From NCBI GenBank assembly GCA_963668435.2, contig CAXXSC010000008.1:620001-684000 (forward strand): DNA of 64,000 nt. The letters are read 5' to 3'. Below the pieces are notes generated by a model, which did not search any database, was not told the origin of the DNA, and saw nothing but the letters and a program-made list of their open reading frames with translations. The translations under genes and the position numbers were made by a program. Each line of letters starts with the position of its first letter. Position 1 is the first letter of the stretch. This stretch comes from G963668435 sp963668435 (GTDB lineage Bacteria > Latescibacterota > Latescibacteria > Latescibacterales > Latescibacteraceae). Positions 25,715 to 34,808 of the stretch are shown here, piece by piece.

Positions 25715-27058
25715 TTAGACGTTTTTCGGCACAACATAAGGCTTGCGGTCTTTGCGGCGCAGATATTTATTCGCCTCGCGGTCACCGACAAACTGTTCCT
25801 TATCGGAATCGAACTGAAGTGTCCGCCCTGTCCTGTAGGCTATGTTAGCAAGATGGCAGATCGATGCCGCATAATGCCCCTGCTCGGCATCGGCAATCAG
25901 ATCCTCAGCCTTGCGCGAGCGCATACAGTCGATGAAATTCTGGAAATGCGGCTCCCAGCCTCTGCCGTACTGATAGTGCATATTGTGTTTGTCGTCAGCC
26001 TGTTCCTTAGTCATGCTCGGTCCGGGCTCGTTATCACGTCCCAGGAATGAGGTCCATGTAAGGCCGAGATTGAACTGAATCCAACCCTTGGAACCATAGA
26101 AAATAAGACCTTCCCTGACATCGCCGTCGAGATTGCTGAAGAGATTGCGCACTTCGACCTGGAGCTCAAGGCCATCATTGTATTTCATGACCGCGAGCTG
26201 GGTGTTCGGCGTTTCCTGCTCGGTATCGTGAATATAGATGCCGCCCATGCTCTGGATCTGCACGGGATGGTCGTCGCGTTTCATTATCCAGCGGAAAAGA
26301 TCTGCCGGATGGGGGCCGTTATTACCGATCTCGCCATTACCGGTATCCCAGAACCAGTGCCAGTGATAATGGAAACGGTTTTCGCTGAACGGGATCATCG
26401 GCGCGGGACCGCGGAACAGATCATAATGGACACCATCGGGAATAGGATCGACCTTACCGTGGCCAATGCTTCCACGGCGGCGGTATACTACGGCCTTAGC
26501 CATGTAAATATCGCCAAGCTCACCGCTCTGGATGAAATTCTTTGCCTCGATCATGGTCGGGTCGGCACGGCGCTGACTGCCGGTCTGCACGATACGGTTG
26601 TATTTTTTCATGGCTTTGACAAGCTGACGTCCCTCCCAAACGGTGTGGGACAAGGGTTTCTCGACATAGGCGTCTTTACCGGCCTGACAGGCCCATATAC
26701 CGGCAAGCGCATGCCAGTGGTTCGGTGCGGCGACAGTAATGGCATCGATTTCCTTGTCGTCGAGCATTTCACGGATGTCGGTATAGGTCTTAAGCTTTTT
26801 GCCAAATTCTTTCTGGCAGTCATCCTGACGCTGTGCCAGAATCCGCTCGTCGATGTCACAGATCGTTGTTACCTTGACTTTCCTGATAGCGGAAAAATGC
26901 CGCATGTGAGCCCACCCGCGGTTCCTGACACCCATAATACCGAGCCTGATCGTATCATTAGGACTGTTCTGCGCCATTCCGCTGGTGACAAAGGGAGCCG
27001 ATGCACCGATTCCAGCCGCACCCGCGCCGGTTTTCCGTAAAAACTGACGACGTTTCAT
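25715..27058 (-). CDS. Tat-exported Gfo/Idh/MocA oxidoreductase
   Basis: 447 residues with a Tat signal (MKRRQFLRKTGAGAAGIGASAP). Canonical superfamily features: LGIMGVRNRGWAHM near residue 38, AAPNHWHALAGIWACQAGKDAYVEKPLSHT (catalytic-lysine EKP motif present), and the C-terminal alpha/beta domain with GNGEIGNNGPHPADLFRW. This is the type common in Planctomycetes and relatives, exported folded with NAD(P). Unlike the three proteins at 9.4-13 kb it keeps EKP and so is likelier to be an active dehydrogenase or related enzyme. AAAGGAGA precedes the ATG. Operon with the M42 peptidase. Confidence 0.9.
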   Translation of the reverse strand: MKRRQFLRKTGAGAAGIGASAPFVTSGMAQNSPNDTIRLGIMGVRNRGWAHMRHFSAIRKVKVTTICDIDERILAQRQDDCQKEFGKKLKTYTDIREMLDDKEIDAITVAAPNHWHALAGIWACQAGKDAYVEKPLSHTVWEGRQLVKAMKKYNRIVQTGSQRRADPTMIEAKNFIQSGELGDIYMAKAVVYRRRGSIGHGKVDPIPDGVHYDLFRGPAPMIPFSENRFHYHWHWFWDTGNGEIGNNGPHPADLFRWIMKRDDHPVQIQSMGGIYIHDTEQETPNTQLAVMKYNDGLELQVEVRNLFSNLDGDVREGLIFYGSKGWIQFNLGLTWTSFLGRDNEPGPSMTKEQADDKHNMHYQYGRGWEPHFQNFIDCMRSRKAEDLIADAEQGHYAASICHLANIAYRTGRTLQFDSDKEQFVGDREANKYLRRKDRKPYVVPKNV

Positions 27059-27214
27059 GCTGTTCTCCTTTATATGTTGTTATATAAGAACTTATCACGA
27101 GCATAGTAAATACGGCAATCCACTGTCATTATTCCAATGGAAACAGCAGGACATACCTTAAACAGTATCAGACATGTTCAATCCAGCCGCGATTTTCACT
27201 CAATTCTCAGCTGA

Positions 27215-28564
27215 TTAGGCGGGTGTAATAAACGCTCCCTGCTTTGCCAGGATATTCCTGAGCCGTTTCGCATCGACTGCTTTCGGTTGGATTTTTCCTT
27301 TCAGGCACATCGTAGCCGCAGTACCCGCCGCCTGACCGATGGCCCAGACAATCGGCATGACCCTGAGTGACGAATGAGCCTCATGTGTTGCCGAGATGCT
27401 TCTTCCGGCAATGAGCAGATTCTCGATGCCTTTCGGTACGAGACAGCGATAGGGAATATCATACCACGTGCCCGGTTTCAGGCGCTTGATAACAGTGCCG
27501 GTGCCAGCCGGATTATGGATATCGATATCATAGGAAGCGCTGGCAATACCGTCCTCGAAATGACGTGCCTCGAGGACATCCTCAGCGGTCAGGACATATT
27601 CGCCCATGACACGGCGGGATTCGCGTATACCGATCTGCGGGCCGCTTTTCATAAGATATGCTTTCTTAAAACCGGCGACATATTTTTTCAGGAAACGGAC
27701 CATATCGTCCACCTGACGACGCCCTTCTATCTCGGCGTTTGTCAATGTCCAGCCGTCCAGCGCCGACTCACCGACAATACGAGTGGTGTTGAAATGGACG
27801 ACATCGGGATGAACTGAATTAAAAAACAGCACGTTCTCACGAGGATTTTTTACCTCGCCACGCTCTTTCGCCGCATCGTAGAGACGGTTTATCTCGGCTC
27901 GCTCCGGCATACGTCCCTTATCCACATTTGCCATGCGGAAACTGGTCGTCATGGGCTGGCAGGCACCGTCCTGATGCCGCCCCACCTCGATTTCGGCACC
28001 GGCCCATGCAGCAATATCGCCGTCACCGGTGGAATCAATGATGATATCCGCTGAAATATCCTCTATACCGCTCTTGTGGAAAACACGGACAGCCTTGATC
28101 TTGCCGCCGTCTTTAAGAACACCGACCGCGCGGGCATGGAGAAGGAGTTCCGCACCGGAATCGAGCACAAACCTGTCGAGAAGCCATTTCATTGGCTCGG
28201 CATCCATGTGCTTGCGGTCGGGAAGTACTGCGCCATTCTCGAGCATAATATCGACAAACTCCTCGAAAAGACCGCGTGTAAGAACAGTATCGCCTGCATT
28301 GTAGCGCATGTAGGGATTGACAAGGGCGTTCGTTGCCATGCCGCCAAGGAAACCGTATGATTCGACCAGCAGGACTCGCGCGCCGTTTCGGGCGGCTGAT
28401 ACTGCTGCGGGAACACCACCGGGGCCGCCGCCGATCACGAGGACATCCCAGTGTTTCACTTTTTTACGTGGCGCAGCACCCGCATCGGCAAAACCACCGA
28501 TCCCCGAAAATGCGAGCGAGGAAAGCGAAAGTGTTTTCATGAAATATCTTCTGTTCTTCTGCAT
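27215..28564 (-). CDS. exported FAD-dependent oxidoreductase
   Basis: About 449 residues. I take ATG 28564 (MQKNRRYFMKTLSL), which has GGTGGAG directly upstream; the longer frame begins with GTG inside that ribosome site. A Tat-like leader (NRRYFMKTLSLSSLAFSGIGG) precedes the FAD dinucleotide motif VLVIGGGPGGVPAAVSAARNGARVLLVES, followed by GFLGGMATNALVNPYM, the DSTGDGDIAAWAG block and a C-terminal IAGRSISATHEAHSSLRVM motif. These match the FAD_oxidored family common in polysaccharide-degrading bacteria, whose substrates are mostly undefined. 156 bp separate it from the next gene. Confidence 0.88.
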   Translation of the reverse strand: MQKNRRYFMKTLSLSSLAFSGIGGFADAGAAPRKKVKHWDVLVIGGGPGGVPAAVSAARNGARVLLVESYGFLGGMATNALVNPYMRYNAGDTVLTRGLFEEFVDIMLENGAVLPDRKHMDAEPMKWLLDRFVLDSGAELLLHARAVGVLKDGGKIKAVRVFHKSGIEDISADIIIDSTGDGDIAAWAGAEIEVGRHQDGACQPMTTSFRMANVDKGRMPERAEINRLYDAAKERGEVKNPRENVLFFNSVHPDVVHFNTTRIVGESALDGWTLTNAEIEGRRQVDDMVRFLKKYVAGFKKAYLMKSGPQIGIRESRRVMGEYVLTAEDVLEARHFEDGIASASYDIDIHNPAGTGTVIKRLKPGTWYDIPYRCLVPKGIENLLIAGRSISATHEAHSSLRVMPIVWAIGQAAGTAATMCLKGKIQPKAVDAKRLRNILAKQGAFITPA

Positions 28565-28862
28565 ATTCTCCACCTGAGCTTATGTTGGTTGGCAGTTGTC
28601 AATTATAAAGAATGTAAAGTGAAAGCAGCTCTCATGCAAGGCGAGAATTGCCGGAATCACAGTTCATGTTTCACCATTCTCAAACGAACACTTACATCTT
28701 TATCGCAGAAAAGACAACAGCTCATCCGGGTGTGAACTGATATGTCAATTTTGCATAAAAGTGTATAGAGCTTTTCCCTTGTCTTACTGCAAGTCACAGT
28801 TTATTTTGTTGCTGTACTCTGGTAAACACCTTAAACAATCTCATATATCAAAGGAGACACTT

Positions 28863-29666
28863 ATGCACACAGAACGCAAATCAGCATGTCTTGCCCTGCT
28901 CATTGCGCTGCTTGTACTTGTTCCGGCACAGGTATTCTCGGCCGAGAGCATGAGCAGAAACGCAAAGATTATCTATCTCCACCACAGCACCGGAAACGGC
29001 ATCTGGAACGGCGGCGTTCCCGAATGGTTCGCGGCCTACAACGAGGTGAACGGCAAAGATTACCAGATTGCCGAGCGCAATTATCCTTCCGGCGATCCCT
29101 ACAAATGGAAAAACTATCCTTTCGACTACTGGAACATCTGGATCAATCACGAAGGTTTTGAGCCTTACATGGAAGAGCCGACACTCGAGACGCTGACCCA
29201 GCTCTATGATGTCATCATGTGGAAACACTGTTATCCGGTCAGCAGCATCCAGCCCGACACAGGTAATCCCGATGTCACATCCGAGGAAAAACGCATCGAG
29301 AACTACAAGCTCCAGTATGAAGCGCTCAAAAAGAAAATGCATGATTTCCCTGACAAACGATTCATTGTCTGGACCGGCGCCGCTCTTGTCAAGGCCAGGA
29401 GTGACGAAGAAAAAGGCAAACGTGCAAGCGACTTTTTCACCTGGGTCAAGGAAGAGTGGGATGAAAAAGGTGATAATATCTACATCTGGGATCTTTGGAG
29501 TCTGGAAACCGAAGGCGAACTATTCCTGAAACCCGAGTTCGCGACAAGCGAGACGAACTCGCACCCGAACCTCAAGTTCAACAGGGACACCGCACCGCTT
29601 ATCGCCCGCCGTATTGTGGACGTGATCGAGGGCCGCGGTGACAGCGGATCGATTACGGGTAAATAA
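28863..29666 (+). CDS. secreted protein of unknown function (HHST motif, possibly SGNH-like)
   Basis: Start at ATG 28863 (AAAGGAGA upstream) giving 267 residues with a signal peptide (MHTERKSACLALLIALLVLVPAQVFSA). The first strand of the mature protein reads IIYLHHSTGNGIWNGGV, later FIVWTGAALVKA and near the C-terminus SETNSHPNLKFN. A nucleophile-bearing first strand followed by a distal His in SHPN is reminiscent of SGNH hydrolases, but the GDS block is absent, so I do not assign activity. Trp/Tyr-rich, as carbohydrate-active proteins often are. Monocistronic, own terminator. Confidence 0.6.
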   Translation: MHTERKSACLALLIALLVLVPAQVFSAESMSRNAKIIYLHHSTGNGIWNGGVPEWFAAYNEVNGKDYQIAERNYPSGDPYKWKNYPFDYWNIWINHEGFEPYMEEPTLETLTQLYDVIMWKHCYPVSSIQPDTGNPDVTSEEKRIENYKLQYEALKKKMHDFPDKRFIVWTGAALVKARSDEEKGKRASDFFTWVKEEWDEKGDNIYIWDLWSLETEGELFLKPEFATSETNSHPNLKFNRDTAPLIARRIVDVIEGRGDSGSITGK

Positions 29667-29740
29667 GGTATCAGTGCCATGCAGCCTCGTACGCTCCAGG
29701 CGAGCATACAAAGCCCCGCCCCATGTTTCGTTTAACTTAA

Positions 29741-29770
29741 AAAGGGCGACCACATTGGCCGCCCTTTATT
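29741..29770. terminator. terminator between convergent genes
   Basis: AAAGGGCG/CGCCCTTT with an imperfect inner part and A/T-rich flanks both sides. Serves the HHST gene (+) and the subtilase (-). Confidence 0.75.
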
Positions 29771-29791
29771 ATTCTTATCACTTGTTGCTTG

Positions 29792-31755
29792 CTACTTTAT
29801 CAACAACATCTTGCCGCTTTTCGCAAATCCCGTACTTTCCAGACGGTAGAAATACACGCCGCTGGCAAGGTCGCTGCCATCGAACACGGCGCTGTGTTTC
29901 CCGGCGCTCATGTAGTTATCAACCAGCGTGGCGACTTTCTGGCCGTTCGAGTTGTAGACCGCCAGTTTCACGTTGCCCGGTTTGGCAAGCGTATAATGCA
30001 GTGTCGTTGCCGGGTTGGCCGGATTGGGATTGATGGTGATGGAGTTAATTAATGGTTTCTCCTGTTCTACATCAACAGGCCCAGAAGCCTTTTTCGCAGC
30101 ACACCATGCCGCAAAAACAGCCTCATAAGTATTTAATCTACCATAACCCAACTCCCAACATTTTGTTCCATATATAAAAGCTGGGTGTGACTGATAAGTA
30201 TAATTCCCTACCTTGTCAACAGTAGTGCAGATTAATTCAATAACTTCTTCATTTGTAAGATCGGGATCAATCGACAGAATCAAGGCCGCAGTTCCAGCAA
30301 CCAATGGTGCAGCGGCAGAAGTCCCTCCAAATCGTGATGTATATGCCTGATAGTCGTCGTAATTGTTGTCATTAGGATAATATTGGCCACCAAGCCATGG
30401 ATTGCATCCACCGCTCCCTGATTTATCGAGTGACCAGATTGTTCCAACATTGTTATGTTCTGTAGGTTTATAGATATACTTTGATGATGTTGCCGCTAAT
30501 GTAATTTTATAATTTTGAGAAGGCGTATAATTGGCAGCCACATCGGTGGAGTCAGTCGCACCTACAGAAATAATATCGTAACTATTACTTATTGACGCAG
30601 GAAAATCGGGAAAATAAGAAACATCATTATCATCACGATTAGATTTATTTCCTGCCGCACAACAAACAATCATCCCTTTATTATTTCTTCCATAAGTTAT
30701 ACAATTTTGAATTGCATATACTATTACCTCAATTATGCTATCGTATCCTACACTAAATGAAATAACTTCAGCTCCATTGTTATATGCAAATGTAAAGGCA
30801 TCTGCAACATTTTGTGTGGTTGATAAACCATCAATTTTGACAGGCATGACTTTACACCCAGGTGCTATTCCTTTTATTCCATAGTCATTATGTTGGGCAA
30901 TTATTAAACCTGCACAAGCTTGCCCATGATACTCAGTTGTTGTTGGAGAAGGATCATCAGGATCCGCGCTTGCACTACCGCTGAAATTGCTGCCATTCAA
31001 CACAACCAATTTATTTGATGGCATTTCATAAAGCATACTTTCGACACCCTCATCAATCACAGCAACAACAATATCACTGCTTCCTGTCGTAATGCTCCAG
31101 GCAAGAGAAGCGTTGACACCGCCTGGTGTTACAGGTGTGGTGCTTGTGTCTGGCGGTGTTTTAAGATTATACTGATATTGATAGTATGTATCATGAAATT
31201 CAATACCCCCAAAGAAGTTAGGGTGGCAAAACTCAACGAGTCCGCTTTCATAAAGACTGTTTGCAACATCAAACACATTATCATTGCTATTTATTTTCAC
31301 TAAAGTATTTAAATCATCTTTTAATAATTCTAACTGGTTTTCCTTAAAGAGTTTTTCCTTTTGCTCATCATCAATGTTATTTTTCAGCATTAAACAAATT
31401 TGGCTGGTTACACCCAGCTCCTTTTTTCTTGATGTATAATAAACTGTTGAAAGCCTATACACTTCAGGATCATTTTCTAAACTTTTCTTAACAGTTGAAG
31501 TTTTTCTGGAGATGAAGATATTTTCCCCATATTCTTATGTTTGTTAACAATCTTGTAGTTTGCGATATCAAGGTCTTTTGTTTGAATGAGCGACTTGATG
31601 TCGGTTTTTTTTGTAACCACAAGAATTTCAGAAGAGCTTTCTGTCAACTCAATAGTCTTGCCACAAGAATAGTAATGAACCTTTTCATCGGCATATGCAA
31701 GAAAAGAGAGAGAGATTAATACAGTAACAACCGTCAAGATGAGCATCTTTTTCAT
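29792..31755 (-). CDS. subtilisin-like serine protease with FlgD-like tail, frameshifted near the N-terminus
   Basis: The body (to 31462, 556 residues) has an S8 triad: Asp137 (VIDEGVE), His179 (YHGQACAG), Ser382 (GGTSAAAP) and oxyanion Asn272 (AAGNKSN). The usual DTG, HGT and GTSMA are DEG, HGQ and GTSAA. The tail (about 475-556) has NPNPANPATTLHY...GVYFYRLE and ends KMLLIK, a type-IX/FlgD-like module. The body has no signal peptide. The frame just upstream of its GTG is open and reads ISRKTSTVKKSLENDPEV, a sensible pro-region, which connects to the signal-peptide ORF at 31755 if one base is added at the CCCC run 31525-31528. The pro-region and catalytic part are AT-rich; the tail is GC-rich. 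Confidence 0.8.
31477..31755 (-). CDS. N-terminal fragment of the subtilase (signal peptide and start of pro-region)
   Basis: 92 codons: signal peptide MKKMLILTVVTVLISLSFLAYA, then KTIELTESSSEILVVTKKTDIKSL, a typical first part of a subtilase propeptide, stopping 15 bases before the body frame's first start. An AAAGGA ribosome site lies before ATG 31755, and none is evident before the body's GTG at 31462. I read this as the true 5' end of the protease gene, broken by a single-base indel. Confidence 0.7.
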   Translation of the reverse strand: MKKMLILTVVTVLISLSFLAYADEKVHYYSCGKTIELTESSSEILVVTKKTDIKSLIQTKDLDIANYKIVNKHKNMGKISSSPEKLQLLRKV

Positions 31756-31791
31756 TACTCAAATCCTTTCATTAGTTGTGAATTCAGCGTA

Positions 31792-33102
31792 TTAACGTAT
31801 AAGCAGGATTTGCTTTATCGACCGAGAAACACCTCCTTTCAGAACCACAAAATACATCCCGGAAGACAACTCATTCCCTCCATCATCTTTCCCATTCCAG
31901 ACAATTTCATGAATTCCCGCAGAGACTTTAGTATTGCTCAGTTTTCGAACAAACTGACCCATTGTGTTTCGTATTTCTATTTCAATGTTAGATGTTTTTG
32001 GAACTGAATATTGAATCGTTGTCACTGGATTGAACGGATTGGGATAATTGCCGAGAATTACAGGTTCCGGCACCACCTCAGTCGGGGTTTCGACCGCAAG
32101 CGCCTGATCGGGATCAAACTTGTAGCATCCGCAAATCGTCCCTATATAAACTTCACCATCAGGTGCGACCGCAAGCGACTTTACACCTTCCTTTGGCAAC
32201 CCCTCTCGTTTTGTATATGATATCCATTTCCCATCCCTCAATACCGATACCCCACCAACAATCCCTGTGCAATCGCATTTAGAAATATTCGCCGGGCAAT
32301 ATCCATGTATTTCACTGACCCATACCTCGCCTTGGGGCGATATAGCAATATTATTGACAAGCAGATCGCGTTTGAATCGCGCGCGCAATCCTGTATCGTA
32401 CGTCGTCCAGACATTATCTTTATACCGGGCCAGACGCCCGACATTGCACCATAAAACATTGTCTTTATCGACCACAACCTCTGCTATGTAATTACCGGGA
32501 ACACCGTCTTCCGTGGTAAGGTTATTCCATTCGCCTTCATAGAATCGGGACAGGCCCTTGCTTGTACCCACCCACAGGATACCGTCAGTGCCTTTCGCAA
32601 TCGATCGTACGTCGTTCGAGCCAAGTCCGGAAGTTTCATCGATTATCGACCACGTTTCACCATTGTAGTGAAGCAGACCATGTATAAAGGTACCAGCCCA
32701 TAATGAGCCGTCATCTTCAGCCAGTATTGCCGTTATTTCATAATTGATAAACGGTTCTCCTCCAATTGAATCAGGCAACAAGTTTTTCCAACAGTTTCCA
32801 TCGTAGGAATACAAAGTGACTGTTCCGCCAAAATACGCAGTATTGGATGAGTCGAAAGCAATGACTTCACTGTTTAAAAATGGCGGAAAATCATCATAAC
32901 TTATTTTGCTTGTTTCATCCCCTTCAATACGGAAAAGATTGCCGCCATCTCCATTTATCCATACAACACCATTGTTATCGACTTCGACATAAGGGATAAG
33001 TCTGCGCTCAATGACAGTATCGAACTTGTACTGGGAAAATCCCGTTGTGGCAGAACTGAAATGGACAAGCAGAGTAAAAGCCAGTAATACCATGCGCCGC
33101 AT
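31792..33102 (-). CDS. secreted two-component-type beta-propeller protein with FlgD-like tail
   Basis: 436 residues. Signal peptide, then about seven propeller repeats of the ligand-sensor type (GVVWINGDGGNLFRI, GSLWAGTFIHGLLHYNGETW, GILWVGTSKGLSRFYEGEWNN, GEVYIGTICGCYKF), as seen in hybrid two-component sensors but here without kinase or membrane helix. The tail (about 350-436) is the PNPFNPVTTI...GMYFVVLKGG module ending KQILLIR. Presumably an extracellular binding protein. AGGGAGG ribosome site. It lies 36 bp upstream of the subtilase signal-peptide ORF on the same strand and is likely co-transcribed. Confidence 0.82.
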   Translation of the reverse strand: MRRMVLLAFTLLVHFSSATTGFSQYKFDTVIERRLIPYVEVDNNGVVWINGDGGNLFRIEGDETSKISYDDFPPFLNSEVIAFDSSNTAYFGGTVTLYSYDGNCWKNLLPDSIGGEPFINYEITAILAEDDGSLWAGTFIHGLLHYNGETWSIIDETSGLGSNDVRSIAKGTDGILWVGTSKGLSRFYEGEWNNLTTEDGVPGNYIAEVVVDKDNVLWCNVGRLARYKDNVWTTYDTGLRARFKRDLLVNNIAISPQGEVWVSEIHGYCPANISKCDCTGIVGGVSVLRDGKWISYTKREGLPKEGVKSLAVAPDGEVYIGTICGCYKFDPDQALAVETPTEVVPEPVILGNYPNPFNPVTTIQYSVPKTSNIEIEIRNTMGQFVRKLSNTKVSAGIHEIVWNGKDDGGNELSSGMYFVVLKGGVSRSIKQILLIR

Positions 33103-33480
33103 AAAAACCTCCCTGCAACACTAATCGCATAACCATTGCACCATTTCCACAATACTATTATTGCAAAGCCCAACGCACTCTTCAAGTGTTTTTTTGTGTC
33201 TAAACACTAATTGCACTTATTATTAGGTTTACCCCGCCCTTTTCCACTCATTGTTCAACATTCTCAATAGAACATGCGTATGTATTCGTTTCCAGATTAT
33301 CGTTTGTTGAAAAAAAATCTCTCCTGTTTCTTTGCTGACATAAATATCTGTGATATTTTTGAGAGTTTGATTGACTATCAGCATGAAAATGCATAAATAT
33401 CAGCAGTGCAGTGCTAAAACAGGACGAGGAAAATACACGGGCGATCATCCGTGACACATACTATCTCAGGGAGGCAGTTT
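33103..33480. other. 378-base divergent intergenic region
   Basis: No gene. It must hold the promoters of the two divergent propeller genes. An inverted repeat AGTGTTT/AAACACT at 33185-33208 with a 10-base T/G-rich loop is the only clear structure. Confidence 0.5.
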
Positions 33481-34752
33481 ATGAGCAATATGACAGTGCG
33501 TATATTTCTGAGCGCTGTGCTGATGATGATGCTTATCACGGCACCGTCTTTCGCGCAGCCGCCAAAGGACTTACCTCAAATCAGACCAACGTTGTATCTC
33601 GCCACCGGTCTTGACTGGCAGGGCGAGAGCACACAGAACACCTGCTGGAACAAGATATGCGAGGATCCTCAAGGCCGTATCTGGTTCGCAGGCGGCGATC
33701 ACTGGGGCACCGATCGCGCCGGCGGCGTTTATGAGGGCCGCTATGACCGTCCCTGGGGATTCGGCAATACGACAGTGCATTATTACGACCCGAAATCTGA
33801 CAAGGCGGTCGAGGTGTTCGAGCTGAACCGCGCAAGCGCTGTCTACTCAAACGCCGAAACACCGGGCCACGGCAAAATACATTCGAACATCCAGTGCGAC
33901 TCGAAAGGCGGCATCTGGGCCGCCGGATACCTTGGATCTTCCTACAATCACGAGTTCACCAACGCCTATTTCCCGAAAAGCTACGCAGGCGGCGCAATTG
34001 TCCGCTATGATCCCAAAGAGGATGATTTCGACTATTTCGGCATTCCCACACCTTACGGCGGCCAGGTGGCGCTCTATCTTGACGAGAAACACACGACTGT
34101 CTACGGTTTTTCTGTCGACAGGGCGCGGTTCTGGAGTGTCAATTACGCCACGATGGAGTTGAAACAGTACGAAACCAACGGGCGTTTCGGGCTCCGCGAA
34201 ATGATAATGGACAATAACGGCGTATGCTATTTCGCCAACGAATATCAAGGACTCACCGCTTTTTATCCAGAAACCGAAACCTTCGAGGACCTTCCGATCA
34301 AGATTCACGGACTCAGGGCCTCCTGCGTTTCAAGCAAAAATATCATTTACGGCATCTGTTCGGACGGTTATGTCTGGAGCTATAATCCAAAAACCCGTGA
34401 GGTCCACGATTTCGGCCATATTGTCCAGCTCCCCGGCGAGCGTGTGTATACGCCGAACATCTGTATCGACGAGGACTGGCAGCGTATCTATTTTATCGCG
34501 GGCGGCCACGGAGTCACACTCGCTGGAATGCCGATCCTTACCGTGCTCGATCTCAAGACTGGCAAATTCCACTGGCCCGGAATGGTCGATGTCGACGGTT
34601 GTTATGGTGCTGTTGTCGGCAGGGACCACTCGGTCTATTTCGGCTGCTACGCTTACGCCCAGAAGAACGGCAAGCGTTTGAAGAACAGCGAGGGCAAGGA
34701 ATACCGTACCAACTATCTTGTCAAATATGTGCCTGAAAAGAAACTGAAATAG
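33481..34752 (+). CDS. secreted beta-propeller protein, copy 1
   Basis: 423 residues from ATG 33481 (GGGAGG upstream; a second Met three codons later is possible). Signal peptide to about residue 26 (ITAPSFAQ). WD/Kelch-like repeats with recurring blade ends such as GRIWFAGGDHWG, GGIWAAGYLG, GVCYFANEYQG and GYVWSYNPKTREVHDFG. No catalytic motif and no sorting tail. The next gene has the same blade style (YxYDxKTKEIxDFG), so the two form a duplicated pair. Ligand unknown; a lactonase-like or pure binding propeller are both possible. Confidence 0.75.
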   Translation: MSNMTVRIFLSAVLMMMLITAPSFAQPPKDLPQIRPTLYLATGLDWQGESTQNTCWNKICEDPQGRIWFAGGDHWGTDRAGGVYEGRYDRPWGFGNTTVHYYDPKSDKAVEVFELNRASAVYSNAETPGHGKIHSNIQCDSKGGIWAAGYLGSSYNHEFTNAYFPKSYAGGAIVRYDPKEDDFDYFGIPTPYGGQVALYLDEKHTTVYGFSVDRARFWSVNYATMELKQYETNGRFGLREMIMDNNGVCYFANEYQGLTAFYPETETFEDLPIKIHGLRASCVSSKNIIYGICSDGYVWSYNPKTREVHDFGHIVQLPGERVYTPNICIDEDWQRIYFIAGGHGVTLAGMPILTVLDLKTGKFHWPGMVDVDGCYGAVVGRDHSVYFGCYAYAQKNGKRLKNSEGKEYRTNYLVKYVPEKKLK

Positions 34753-34808
34753 GGAAACGCTGGAACGTACTCCCGCAAATACAGCCATTATCCGGAGGAC
34801 TGAATAGA

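Noticed and set aside
26228..27040. 270-codon plus-strand frame opposite the Gfo/Idh/MocA gene at 25.7-27.1 kb
   Set aside because: Antisense to a canonical Tat-exported oxidoreductase with EKP motif; no homology features of its own.
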